Part shown: positions 24,260 to 34,449 of the stretch, piece after piece | Position numbering within the stretch: position 1 is the stretch's first letter | Layout of the letters: every line of letters begins with the position of its first letter | NCBI GenBank assembly: GCA_007922225.1 | Contig: ML680086.1 | Span: 4,704,259 to 4,768,258 of the forward strand | Source of the DNA: Emydura subglobosa | Lineage: Eukaryota > Chordata > Testudines > Chelidae | DNA: 64,000 bases | Direction of reading: 5' to 3' | Translations under genes and position numbers: made by a program | Notes under the pieces: model-generated | Seen by the model: the letters and a program-made list of their open reading frames with translations, nothing else | What the model was told of the DNA's origin: nothing | The model's database searches: none

Positions 24260-24781
24260 TGTGGCAAGGTGGGCTTGTTTTGCCCCGTGGGTCTGCGCTC
24301 CTTACGGCTTTACCGGTGGTGCAGCTGGGTGGGAGCGGGGGGGGGGGGGCCCGGTCCCGCCCTCTACCCCGGACCCCGACCCAGGGACCCTGCGAGGAGT
24401 AGCCTCAAACAGCTTAGTCCAAGGGGCTACTACCTTCCCTGGGTCGCTCTTCTGTAGCCCCCCCAGCTTGTGGCTCTCCTTCAGGCTCTCCTCCGGTCTC
24501 CACACCTTGCAGCAGCTCAGCTCAGCTCTGCTCTGCTCCTCTACTGACTCCACACCTTGTAGCAGCTCTACTCAACTCCCTCTCAGCTGCCCCCATCTGC
24601 CTGACTGGGAGGCTTTTAACTGCTGGGGCAAGTTCCTTGATTGGCCCCAGCTGGCCTCATTGGCCTAATTGCCCTGGAGTGGCCGCAGCTGGATCACCCA
24701 GGGAACAAAGATTTGCTAAGCCTGGGGCTGATATATGCCTTCCAGCACCCTCCTGTAGCCGTCAGGGCTGGCCCCATCACA
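24260..24781 (-). repeat. LTR of the Ty3/Gypsy-type element
   Basis: 522 bases on the minus strand, from TGTGATGGGG (complement of 24772-24781) to CCTTGCCACA (complement of 24260-24269), obeying the TG...CA rule. The left end lies exactly where DIRS copy F stops. It contains a run of 13 G at 24337-24349 on the plus strand and short CTCAGCTCTGCT-like repeats near 24515-24570. The polypurine tract lies immediately upstream in the element's orientation. Confidence 0.8.
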
Positions 24782-24789
24782 CATCCTCC

Positions 24790-25735
24790 CCCCCTGCTCA
24801 AACCCACCGGGTTGGGCAACTTGGGACGTCATACAGTGTACACGGGACAGGCCATCGGCATTCCCATGGTGACTGCCCGCCCGGTGTTGTATGGTGAACC
24901 GGAAAGGTTGCAGGGACAAGAACCACCTGGTTACCCGTGCATTTTTCTCCCTGTTCCGGTGCATCCACTGGAGGGGAGCGTGATCAGTCACAAGGGTAAA
25001 GTGGCGCCCCAGCAGGTAGTAGCGGAGCGCTTCCATAGCCCACTTGACTGCGAGGCACTCCCGTTCTACAACTGCGTACCGCTGTTCCCTAGGGAGGAGT
25101 TTCCGGCTGAGGTACAATACAGGGTGTTCCTCGTCTCCCGCCATCTGTGAGAGGACCACACCCAAGCCCACCTCAGAGGCATCAGTCTGTAGGATGAATT
25201 CTTTTGTAAAGTCCGGGGCGAGGAGTATGGGGTCACTGCAGAGGGCCGTCCACAAGTCTGTAAAGGCCTCTTCGGCTGCAGTGGTCCATCATACCATCTC
25301 TGGGCCCCGGGCTTTTATCAGGTCCGTCAGGGGGCTGGCTCTGGAGGCGAAATGCGGGATGAATTGCCGGTAGTACCTCACCACACCTAAAAATGCTCGG
25401 ACCTGCTTCTTCCGGTTAGGCCGGGGCCAATTCTGGATAGCCTCTAGCTTATTTAGTTGGGGTCTCACCACACCCCTCCCTACAATGTCTCTGAGGTACC
25501 GAGCCTCAGCTAGACCTATGGCACACTTGGTGGAATTGGCGGTGAGGCCGGCCTGCCTCAGGGTGTTCAATACCCCTTCTACCTTCCTTAGGTGGGTTTC
25601 CTAGTCTGGGGTGTGAATGACTATGTCGTCCAAATATGCGCTGCATAGTCGGCATGGGGGCGCAGCAGCTTATCCATTAGACGCTGGAAGGTAGCTGCTA
25701 ACAGGCAGGTAGCAGCTGTTGACAGGCTAACAATG
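24790..25735 (-). pseudogene. Ty3/Gypsy-type RT-RNase H relic
   Basis: RNase H is well preserved (24790-25255): FILQTDASEVGLGVVLSQ carries the first catalytic Asp, YLSRKLLPREQRYAVVEREC the catalytic Glu, and LVTDHAPLQW a further Asp, followed by HHGNADGLSR. The RT connection (25289-25570) includes KCAIGLAEARYL and FLGVVRYYRQFIP. The two lie in one frame separated by a single TGA at 25289-25291. A second stop (Trp to TAG) is near 25604 and a frame change near 25650 just before YLDD. The gene is dead as given. Confidence 0.88.
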
Positions 25736-25948
25736 GCTGTCAGATAACAAGGATTCTCAGACTAGTTATTGAGAAATAATAAAATAATTCTGCAGATCAT
25801 AAACACAGAAAAAATAGAATGTAGGGAACTGCACAACTGTGGGAAACTATACCATTCGCTTTAGTAACTGTAAAGATCCATGCAGCCTGATTGGCTGAAG
25901 TATTTCCATTTCACTATGATAAATACTAACTTATTGGACCTTTTTCAG

Positions 25949-26132
25949 GTAAGAGAATGTGTATCTAAGAAAATCCCTTCAGAGGAAGCTATTGAAATGA
26001 AACTGCTGGAAAAAGACAAGGAAGGAGTTGTGAACTCACAGCTGCAGTGGCAGCTTAACCTTCTAGCCCACGTTGAGTCTCTACAAGATGAAGTTACACA
26101 CAGAATGGATTTCATTGAGAAAGAACTGGATG
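25949..26132 (+). CDS. PHF20: PHF20 exon: start of the C-terminal helical region
   Basis: A 184-base exon with acceptor tttttcag and donor gtaaat. It opens in phase 0 with VRECVSKK and ends with the first base of a Val codon completed by the last exon. LQWQLNLLAHVESLQDEVTH and MDFIEKELD match the conserved C-terminal helical part of PHF20, likely a coiled coil. The matching open frame continues a few codons into the intron, but the donor and the Asp-Val-Leu-Glu junction fix the end. It lies just right of the intronic Ty3/Gypsy insertion and is intact. Confidence 0.95.
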
Positions 26133-28585
26133 GTAAATTAAAAGTATTTTCTTTCACAGATTAAACAGCATGTACATTTTTGTCCCATTCACACTATGCT
26201 GTTTCTATCCAAAATGTATTGGCTTGAGATCTGAGTTGTATTTCTTCAGATCTACAAAGATATCAACATCATTTTATCAAATTAGCCATGTGTAATAATT
26301 GAAAGTTGTTGTGTTTTTGGAGTAAATTTGGTTTTGATTTAGTCACTGGAGCATAAATCCACTTTTGCAATGTGATGAAAACTTACTTTCTTGTAAAAAA
26401 GATTTGCGGTGGGCTCATATCTTGATAAGTATATATACAAATAAATACATATTCAAATAAATATTCAGATTGAACTATTCATGTAACGTATTGGTTGAGA
26501 ATTTAATAATACCAATACTCAGCTGTTGTGTTGTATTTTTTATAAAAGGATTTAAATTTAGTAAATTTTAAATAAAAATACAGTTTTAGCCCCTGATGCC
26601 ACAAACACTTATGCACATGCTTAACTTTAAGAACATAAGTAATTCCACTGAAGTCAAGAGGCATGTTTGTGTGAGTGAAGTGTTACCTGCTTAATCATTT
26701 GCAGGATCAGGGTCTTAATTTTCAATATATACATATTTTAACCTATAGCAGTTTTGTAAAATTCTTGGAGCAGTACAGGTTCAAGAAGGCACAAAGGTGG
26801 CTTGAAGCCACCATAGCTGCCCCACTCCTTTCCCCTCTGAATGTTAGTTCTCTGCTGCACCACTGAGAGGTGCAGCACAGAATCTTACCCTCAGTGGGAG
26901 GAGGGAGGAAATGGAAAAACCCTGTGGGACTACACAGCTATTATGCATTACTCATAGTTGCACTCTTGCTGTATGGTCTCTCTTAATGGTGTTGGTCATG
27001 ACATCTGACAGTTTCTACTTCAAAGGTTTGGCGTATTGAATAGGATGTGGGGAGGCTTCTCAGCTGTAAGTTAGTCCTAGCTTTAGGGATGCATTCCTTC
27101 CCCACCTTCTAAGTGTGCTGCCAGACTCTAACCCTGATTTGTGTTTGCAAAGCAGCTTATGCTATCCCTGAAATCTAATTGTTCATAGAAGCATCTTGAA
27201 ATGCCTGTCAAAAGTATGCTTCAGAGGGTGACAGAAATTTTAAACAGGGAGACAACTGGAGCTACCTTCAACTAAAAAGTGCTGAAACATTGATATAGAA
27301 GAAACTTCTCAGATAAATTTAATTTCATTTAAAAATAACAGATGGGGGATTTGCTACCAATGTTGTTGTTGTTACAGTGTTTCCACTAACAACATTTATC
27401 TATTGTTGAGTTAGAGTTAGCCAGTTGGAGGAAAGAGGGGAAGTGTCCAAAATGTCCTTAAACATTGCAAACACCTTTTTCTCATGGTCTGGTAATACAG
27501 ATGTTCAAATGTAATTTTACCAGACTTAACCCAAAAAGTTCACCTTTAGGCTTAGGGGGAAAAATAAGAACTTTCTACTGAAAATTTCTTGAACTATTAA
27601 ATATCTGTAATCAGAAGCTTAGCATAAAAACGCCAGCTTAGCCATAACATTAGCATCACTATCTCCATGTCCTTTATTCAGAAAGATTTTTAAATATACA
27701 AGTAGTCTGTTTTTAAAAAGGGCCAACAAGGTAGAATATCATTTACATTCAGAGCTGGCATTTATGCTCAGTGAATGACACACATACAGTCTGTGTATAA
27801 AATTGTGTCATTATATACAAACATGCATGTTATAAAAATTTAATCAGTATGAGTTTAGGTTGTTATACGAGCTGGCTAAAGTTTATGCTGATTAAACCCT
27901 TTATACCACATTCCACTATTATATATTCTGGGTCTTTATAGAAAAAATATTTTAGAAAACCTCCAGGAAGTTTTTAAAAAACTTACTGGGACATTTTTTG
28001 TATCATTTGTCCTGTAAAGCCAAAGCCTCAGTTACTTTGAATCCGGAAGGGGAAAGAAAGTAAAAGTAATCTAAAACTTCTCCAAAAACAGTCCAAAATA
28101 CTTTTTCTATACATAAAAATGTGATTTTAAAGTCTGATATTTTGGGTCCCACTAGAAAGCTGGGAAATCTCCCCTATCCGGTTATATAAAACCCTTGTTT
28201 CTAGCTCAGTAGTGTGGTGAGGTGTCACTTTTACCACTTAACTGGGATTGGATATTGTGCACCTTGGTCCTCAAGCAGTATGATTTTAATCATTACCCCC
28301 ACCCCCGCCCCCTCACCCCTGGACATCAGTGGGTTTTGCCTTGCAGAGATTGAACAAATTGATTTAAGCACCTAGTAGCTGTGTAGGATACCAAAAGCTA
28401 TTTGGGAAGTTTATTTTCTCTGATTTCTAAAATATTGTATATGTTAAAAATACTGTAGTTTCTCTGTCAAAATATATTGATTTGAAGAACTCTTAGTTTT
28501 AAGACTTTGAAAATATGTATGTATATATTTGCCAGCTAATTAGAATAGTGAATAGTATTAACTTTTTTTTCTCTTTCTTTTGCAG
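26133..28585 (+). other. PHF20: PHF20 last intron (2.45 kb)
   Basis: GT donor, acceptor ctctttcttttgcag. It contains one palindromic repeat (26588-26716). A C-rich patch lies near 28295-28320. No exon or longer element was recognised. Confidence 0.85.
26588..26716. repeat. Palindromic amniote interspersed repeat
   Basis: Begins gcccctgatgccacaaac and ends with sequence whose reverse complement starts gaccctgatcctgcaaat, so the ends are inverted repeats. The centre has cacatgcttaacttta and attccactgaagtca. I recognise this kind of palindrome as widespread in amniote genomes; the class is not certain. Confidence 0.6.
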
Positions 28586-28728
28586 TTTTAGAGAGTTGGT
28601 TGGATTACACAGGAGAGCTGGAACCACCAGAACCACTAGCTAGACTTCCACAACTCAAACATTGTATAAAACAGCTTATTACAGACTTAGGCAAGGTGCA
28701 ACAAATTGCTCTTTGCTGCTCAACATGA
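28586..28728 (+). CDS. PHF20: PHF20 terminal coding exon
   Basis: The coding part is 143 bases, from acceptor ctttcttttgcag to TGA at 28726-28728. The first two bases complete the Val codon, followed by [31 protein letters not shown] and [14 protein letters not shown], then stop. The C-terminal CCST is the PHF20 ending; PHF20L1, as I recall, ends LCSV. This fixes both the paralogue and the stop. With the four upstream exons it completes 340 residues of uninterrupted PHF20 sequence. Confidence 0.97.
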
Positions 28729-29032
28729 GACTAGAGAACTCCTGAAATTGCTGTTGAATATGAACGTGGAGTGTCTGACACAAACAGCTCTATATATTTA
28801 AATGAAATTGGCATGCTGATTGCATGTGATGCAGATTGACTTCAGGGATTTGTGAAGAAGTGTTACTGTTCCAAAAGCAGTAACAAGGTTATCCTTATCT
28901 TTTGATCATTTGGGGTTTACTAGGTAATTTTAACAATATGGAAGGGAATTTTACTCTTTTCTTCAAGGGTAGGAGCAGGCTGACAAATTATACTCTTAGA
29001 TTTTTCACTTCTTATGGCAAGTTGTTGAATGA

Positions 29033-29038
29033 AATAAA
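29033..29038 (+). terminator. PHF20: Proximal polyadenylation signal AATAAA of PHF20
   Basis: Canonical hexamer about 305 bases after the stop codon, followed by ttttgtgc. A possible short 3' UTR isoform. Confidence 0.5.
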
Positions 29039-30481
29039 CTTTTGTGCATAATTAAACTGACTTAAAATTGTGCCACTGAAGCTAAAACAGAGTTCTAAGA
29101 GCCAAAAAAGTTTAGTTGACAAAGGTTGTAAATTATGTTCTACAGAGTTTATTTAAGTGACTTGTATACCAGGTCAGGTTATGCTTTATTCCTACTGGTT
29201 CATGCACAGCACAGTATTTAATCAATAGGAGACATTATAACCATTTCCAAGCATAGTAAATATGAATGTCCATCTTTAATTGTAAACTGTTACATTGCAA
29301 GTAATACTGACCTAAAACACCCTACTTCTGTTAATTTAAATAGAGGTAGCAGAAGGTCACAGTTGGGTTGCACTTAGTTTCATAGTAAATGATAATGACC
29401 TGATAAATATGGAAAACAATCACATGACTTTACGGTACTGGGGAAATCCATTTACACTGTGCTTTTTGTGCATTCTTGAACTTTTAAATTTGGCCATACT
29501 GTGCCTCCTGAATTAGTGCTACTGGGGCACCCTTGCGACAGTACACAGTGCAGTGTCTAAAGACGGGAGGCGTACCAGAAGTCCAAACATAAGGTGTGTG
29601 ATAGACATTATATAGTTTTCTACCCATTTGTTAATTGCCATTCCGGTTATATTTTGAATTGTAGACTTTTTTCAATATTCTCAATGTGCTCATTGTAAAG
29701 ACTTATTATGAATGTGTGGTTTTGGGAATCAGTTCATTTTATATTTGTGTAAATGAAGCCTCAAGAGCTACGCATGAGGTACTGTCCTCACAGTGAGTGA
29801 GGAATTACGTTAAACAGTATACGTTCTCAAAGTCTCTTTTTATACTTCGTTTTAATTTTCTAGTTTGTATTATTTTGTGAGATCAAGGTGAAAATGCTGC
29901 TTAAGTTGAAGATACATTATACAGTACCTTTTGAAACGTTGGTGTATTGTATTTAATATGTTACAAGTCTTTTACCTGCAGATCATATCTCCATAAATAA
30001 TGATTGCGATTTTAGTTTTTCTTCCCAAATATTGCTGAGTGTAACTTCACCGTGGAAAAGAGTAACTGTTTTGCATTGAGAGGGTGTCCTGAAAAAGCAG
30101 GATTTTTTTGTTATCTTGATCTTTCTTATAGTTCTATCTGTGATGGTGCCGCCAAAGGTTAAAATTAAAGCACAGTTGTAACTGAAAGACCCATAAGTGT
30201 ACAAATTGTTAATTATGAATATATGAATCTGTAAAGTTTATATGCTGCAAAAAATAATGATTTACTATGTAAACTTGAAATATCCACTATCATCTAGGAA
30301 TAACAATATTTACAATGAATATTTTGATCAGTTTAGTTCCTTCAGAAAATGGAATAACTAGGTTACTCAAGGTAGTAGTTAAGGCTTTTTATGCCAAGAC
30401 TCATTTCAGGGAATAATTTATGTTTCACAATTTTATGGCACTAGTTGGTATATAGTGAATTTGACATATGTACAGCAGTAA

Positions 30482-30517
30482 AATAAACTTATTTTGCTGT
30501 AACACAGTTGGAATAAA
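30482..30517 (+). terminator. PHF20: Paired AATAAA signals in the PHF20 3' UTR
   Basis: Two canonical hexamers at 30482-30487 and 30512-30517, 30 bases apart. Possible intermediate polyadenylation site. Confidence 0.45.
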
Positions 30518-31404
30518 GCTTACATGATCTTAAATGTCACTTTGCTTTCTAAAGATAAAAACAAATGCTTAAGCCATGTCATTCCTCTTAATGACATCCT
30601 AGTTATGAGTAATACTCTCATGTAGCTCTATAACACAGCAGTAACCAAAAGATAAGAAGGGTGTCTGAACAGGGGTTTTAAACAACAATTGTGAAGTTTT
30701 TATCAGATGACCATTTTACCAGTAAATTATTCCCTGTTTGAAATCTGTATAATGGGCACTCAAACTGGAAAATCATTAAATATGTGTACATTGTTAACAA
30801 ATCAACTCTGTTACAGTTTAAAGGAATGGACTGGTTAATCTCCAAATAAGTTTTCTCTCCAGAAATGGAACTTTCCCTTTTGCAAGTAACTGGTTTTGGA
30901 TCGTTTGTTTTAAGTTTACTTTGCCAGTTAATTTTTGCTCATGGCAAAGAAAATTCCATTTGGTGAATCTAATAGCAATACTAAAGGTTTTGTTTTCCAT
31001 TAGCAGAATGATTATTCAGTAGGGAACCCCTTGCTGATGAAACAGATCTGGATGACTGAAAATATTTATTTGAAATAGATTAGTGATTTTTACATTTAGG
31101 AAAGTTTCTGTATTGTATTCTGCCTGAATTGTTTTGTCCCTATTTTTGTAAGTTTCCACATTTTAGCTCTCCTTATTTTTGACCAGCACTATTTTGGTCT
31201 GGCAAGTCACTTTTGTTGTTTCTTTAAATCACTGGTAAGTGAATGCAACATGGAGCCTTGATAAAATGAGCAAACATTGCACTGTGGATACATAAGTATG
31301 TATGTCTTTGTTTATGCACTATTAGAAATGAGGGCGTTGTATATAGAATTTTGCTTTGAAGCAATATTTGCAAAACTTGAAAACTTCTGTATCTTGGTGT
31401 TTGG

Positions 31405-31410
31405 AATAAA
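31405..31410 (+). terminator. PHF20: Distal polyadenylation signal of PHF20
   Basis: AATAAA within ggaataaataaat, followed within 15 bases by a T/G-rich element. Repeats resume soon after, consistent with the gene end. Confidence 0.6.
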
Positions 31411-31504
31411 TAAATAGGTTTTTGTTGGTTAAATGTTAAAGTCTATTTTTGTTTCAATTTAATCATTATTCAAGCTAGTTATAAATTAGGAAGATAATTT
31501 TTGA

Positions 31505-31640
31505 TCTTTAAAGACACTAGATTGGTGAGGTAATTTTTTATTGGAGCAACTTTCTGTTTGTGAGGGAGACAAGATCTGGAGCTCCACAGAGCTCTTCTGA
31601 ATTAGATACTGTAGTTAAGCTGGAATAGTACTGACCCGAT
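31505..31640 (-). repeat. Third copy of the hairpin repeat family, inverted
   Basis: gaggtaattttttattggag and gtttgtgagggagacaag are the reverse complement of the cttgtctc...acagaagttgg part of the copy at 11527-11560. It marks the start of repeat-rich intergenic DNA after PHF20. Confidence 0.6.
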
Positions 31641-31877
31641 ACTTGCTAGATTGATCAGTTGCTAAAAAGGCCTCCTCAAAAATGTCATGTATAAATATTC
31701 CCAATAAATAAACTGACCTTTTCTTTACAGTGTAGTGCTCAAAGGGGAATATTTTATAATATTTTTTCTATTTAAGATCCTACTGGAAAAAAAAACCCCT
31801 AAAAATATTAAAACCAAATATTTATAAATCGGTTCCTTCATTGCTTGCCAACCAGTGCCTGACAGCAGGAGTTGAAG

Positions 31878-32050
31878 TCTTCTTCAAGTGCTTGCTCATG
31901 TCCATTCCAAGTAGGTGTGCGCGTGCTGCATGCACAATTCACCGGAAAGTTTTCCCTCAGAAGTACCTGCAGGGTCGGCTCTGGTACCCCCTTGAGTCGT
32001 GCCGCTATATAGGGGCCTGCCGACCCTCCACTGCCTCAGTTCCTTCTTAC
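31878..32050 (+). repeat. DIRS copy B left inverted terminal repeat
   Basis: Complementary to 37500-37690. Matching blocks include gctcatgtccattccaag, gttttccctcagaagtacc and ctatataggggcctgc. Confidence 0.85.
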
Positions 32051-32199
32051 CACCCGTGACCATCACTGGAACTGCTGCTCTTGCCTAGCAAGTGCTTCCC
32101 TCGTATCAGTGTTCTTTCCAAGTACCTGTAAATAATTCTGTAGTTCATTTAGTTAGCTGTAGGTAATTAGTGTAGTAGAGTAAATGTCTGTTTATCAGG

Positions 32200-34190
32200 T
32201 TGTTAACCTCCCCTTCCCTCTGGGGATGGGGTATGCCTGGCTTTAAGCCCTGTGCGTCCTGCTTGAAACAAATGCCAAGGGACGACCTGCACTTGGCCTG
32301 TCTCAGATGCCTCAGGGAGTCTCATCTAAAAGACAAATGTAAGATCTGCAGAGGTTTCAAGCCTAGCACCCAAAAGGAGTGCAGTTATGGAGATCGCTCT
32401 TCAACCTGCAGACCAGAGAGCAGGCTCATCGACGTCAGTGAGGAGTGCCGCAGCCTAGACGAAGGAATTGGTGCAGAGAAAGGAGACCGCACCGAAGGAA
32501 CCCCAGCACTAGCAGACATCCCTGGCACAGAAGGAGCCTTGGCACCGGTCCCCAGCACTGAAAGGCTCAGCACGGGCTGAAAAGTGGCACCGCTCCCATT
32601 CCCTGGTGCCGCAGAGGAGGACTGGAGACGGGGCGCTCCCCAACACCTAAGTCCAAGCCTAGGGAGGCTACTGAGGTGCATCCCGCGCTGGAACACGTGA
32701 ACTCTCAGCCTTCGACCTCAGTGCTGTTGACTTCGGGCCAGAGGAGGGCCTCGTCAAGTCCAGCGCCAGTGGTCTCCCCACGGGGGGAGAGGGAAGAGGA
32801 AGATATTGAACTTCCCTCCACTCCAGAGACATCCGAGGCAGCCAGAGACATTATCAAAGAGATGGCTCTGCCACCTCCTCCTAACTGCCCTCAAGATCAT
32901 GATCCTGTACTGAGGAGACCAATGGTACTGTCCTGGGGCAAGCCAGCCATGATGGCGAGGTAGAGGTCCTCATGGCCCCAGTTACTGGCACCGCAAGGCA
33001 ACGCCCTCCCATGGTGGCCGAGGAGCAAACAGCTCTCATCTGACTCCAAGGCAGAGTCATACACCTCACGGAGAAGCCGGCAGCACAGCAAACAACACGG
33101 GCATACTCCAGAGCCATGGGAGGCACAGCCGTTTGTGGTACAATGGGCCCCGCAGTGGCAGATGCCATCTCAGTGGCTGTTTTGGACACATTGGGTGTAC
33201 CATCAGGCCCAACAGTCCCTCTCAGTAAGGTCCCACTCGTTGTCTTTGAGCACAAGAGACTGGCCCTCCCACTTCGCAGCAAGTGCCTTGCGCAGTGCCA
33301 TAGAGAGCTCGGACCCCGACACCGGTGCCCACATCACACACGATTCCGGTATCAAGGATGAAGAATCAGGTCAGGACTCATCAGGTGTACAGGACCCAGG
33401 GGTCAGAGCATCATCATCCTCATCACTGGATGAGGCGGTCGTGGGGGCCCGGTCTGCGCCAGTTCCAGAAGACAGCAGGGCGCACCAGGAAGTAACTGCT
33501 CCAGAGGGTTGCTAGAAACATGGGCCCTTCAGGCAGAGGAGATTACCAAGGGAGGGGACCCCATGGTGGATATTCTGAAACCTGAAGTCCTTCTAGGGTG
33601 GCTCTCCCTCTCATAAAAACCATCAAGGACAACACTGTGGCTCTGTGGCAGACTCCCGCCTCTCTGGCCCCAATGGCCAAATGGCTGGAGAGGAAATATT
33701 TCCTCCCCACAAAAGGGCACGAACATTTTTATACACATCCACCTCTTGGGTCACTTGTGGTGGCAGTGACTAATGAAAGGGAGCATCAGGGGCAGCAGGG
33801 TGCCACTCCTAAAGCGAAAGAAGCCAAGAAGCTGGACCTCTTCGGGAGGAAAGTTTATTCCACCGGGGGCTCCAGCTTAGGATAGCAAACCAACAGGCTA
33901 TCCTTAGTAGATACGCTTTCAGTTCTTGGCTCTCTGTGGAGAAGTTTGGAGACGCACTGACCCCGACACCAAGGCCGAGTTCGATGGGCATGTTAAGGAG
34001 GGAAAAGCAGTCTAAAAGACTTTACTTCAGGTGGCACTGGACAGTGGCTTCCAGAACAATGTCATCAGGGGTGATGATGAGACAGAGCTCTTGGCTCCAG
34101 GCTTTAGGGCTGCCTCAGGAGGTGCAAACCACCATACAAGATCTCCCATTTGAGGGCCCAGCCGTTTTTTCTCTCAGACAATAAACTGCA
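32200..34190 (+). pseudogene. DIRS copy B gag-like gene remnant
   Basis: The start has a cysteine-rich segment (about 32230-32360) with repeated C-x2-C pairs: CASCLKQ, CLRCLRESH and CKICRGF. Further on come acidic and low-complexity stretches, then LALPLIKTIKDNTVALWQTP (about 33595-33656), KYFLPTKGHEHFYTHPPLGS (33686-33750) and SSWLQALGLPQEVQTTIQDL (34087-34150). These blocks recur in copies C and E. Frameshifts divide it. The role inferred from position is the structural protein of the element. Confidence 0.7.
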
Positions 34191-34449
34191 GTCTAAAGGA
34201 CTCACGAGCCACCCTGAAGTCCTTAAGGCTCCACACACCAGGACCACAAAGGAAACACTTTAGGCCACAACTCTTTCCCTGCTTCTACCAGGGCTCATCC
34301 AGGCGGGACACAAACTGCCAAGGGGGTAGAAACAATAACAGACGAAGGCCTCAAAGTCCCCCCTCTGACAGAAGCTCTGGTCGCCTGAGACAGTCCTTGG
34401 GAAACAAGCAGAACTTTTGACGGCGCGCCTGAGGATGGCATAGCATTCA

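Larger units (their letters stand above)
24260..25735 (-). mobile_element. Ty3/Gypsy-type LTR retrotransposon, 5' truncated, nested in DIRS copy F
   Basis: Read on the minus strand: reverse transcriptase palm (YLDD near 25619-25639), RT connection, RNase H, a short tail, a G-rich polypurine tract (complement of about 24784-24800), then a 522-bp LTR beginning TGTGATGGGG and ending TTGCCACA. The RT is truncated upstream of the ATFQRLMD segment near 25700, and no second LTR is present. RNase H is followed almost directly by polypurine tract and LTR, with no integrase between. That is the order IN-RT-RH of Gmr1-like Ty3/Gypsy elements, or else an internal deletion. Confidence 0.85.
20989..25948 (+). 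other. PHF20: PHF20 intron carrying nested retrotransposons (5.0 kb)
   Basis: The intron is dominated by an old LINE remnant (about 22330-22640), a DIRS relic (22870-24259) and a Ty3/Gypsy-type element that cuts the DIRS (24260-25735). The stretch 21430-22300 has patches that may be DIRS gag, but I could not establish this. Acceptor tttttcag at 25948. Confidence 0.8.
28729..31425 (+). other. PHF20: PHF20 3' untranslated region
   Basis: AT-rich, free of recognised transposons, with AATAAA at 29033, 30482, 30512 and 31405. The distal signal lies in ggaataaataaatagg followed by T/G-rich ttttgttggtt, a good cleavage context, so the longest transcript would end near 31425-31440. Absence of insertions over 2.7 kb, against dense repeats just beyond, supports this being transcribed UTR. 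The exact end is inferred. Confidence 0.7.

Noticed and set aside
24302..24668. Overlapping Pro/Ser-rich frames within the LTR on both strands
   Set aside because: They fall entirely inside the LTR (24260-24781), and their composition follows the GC-rich LTR; no coding evidence.
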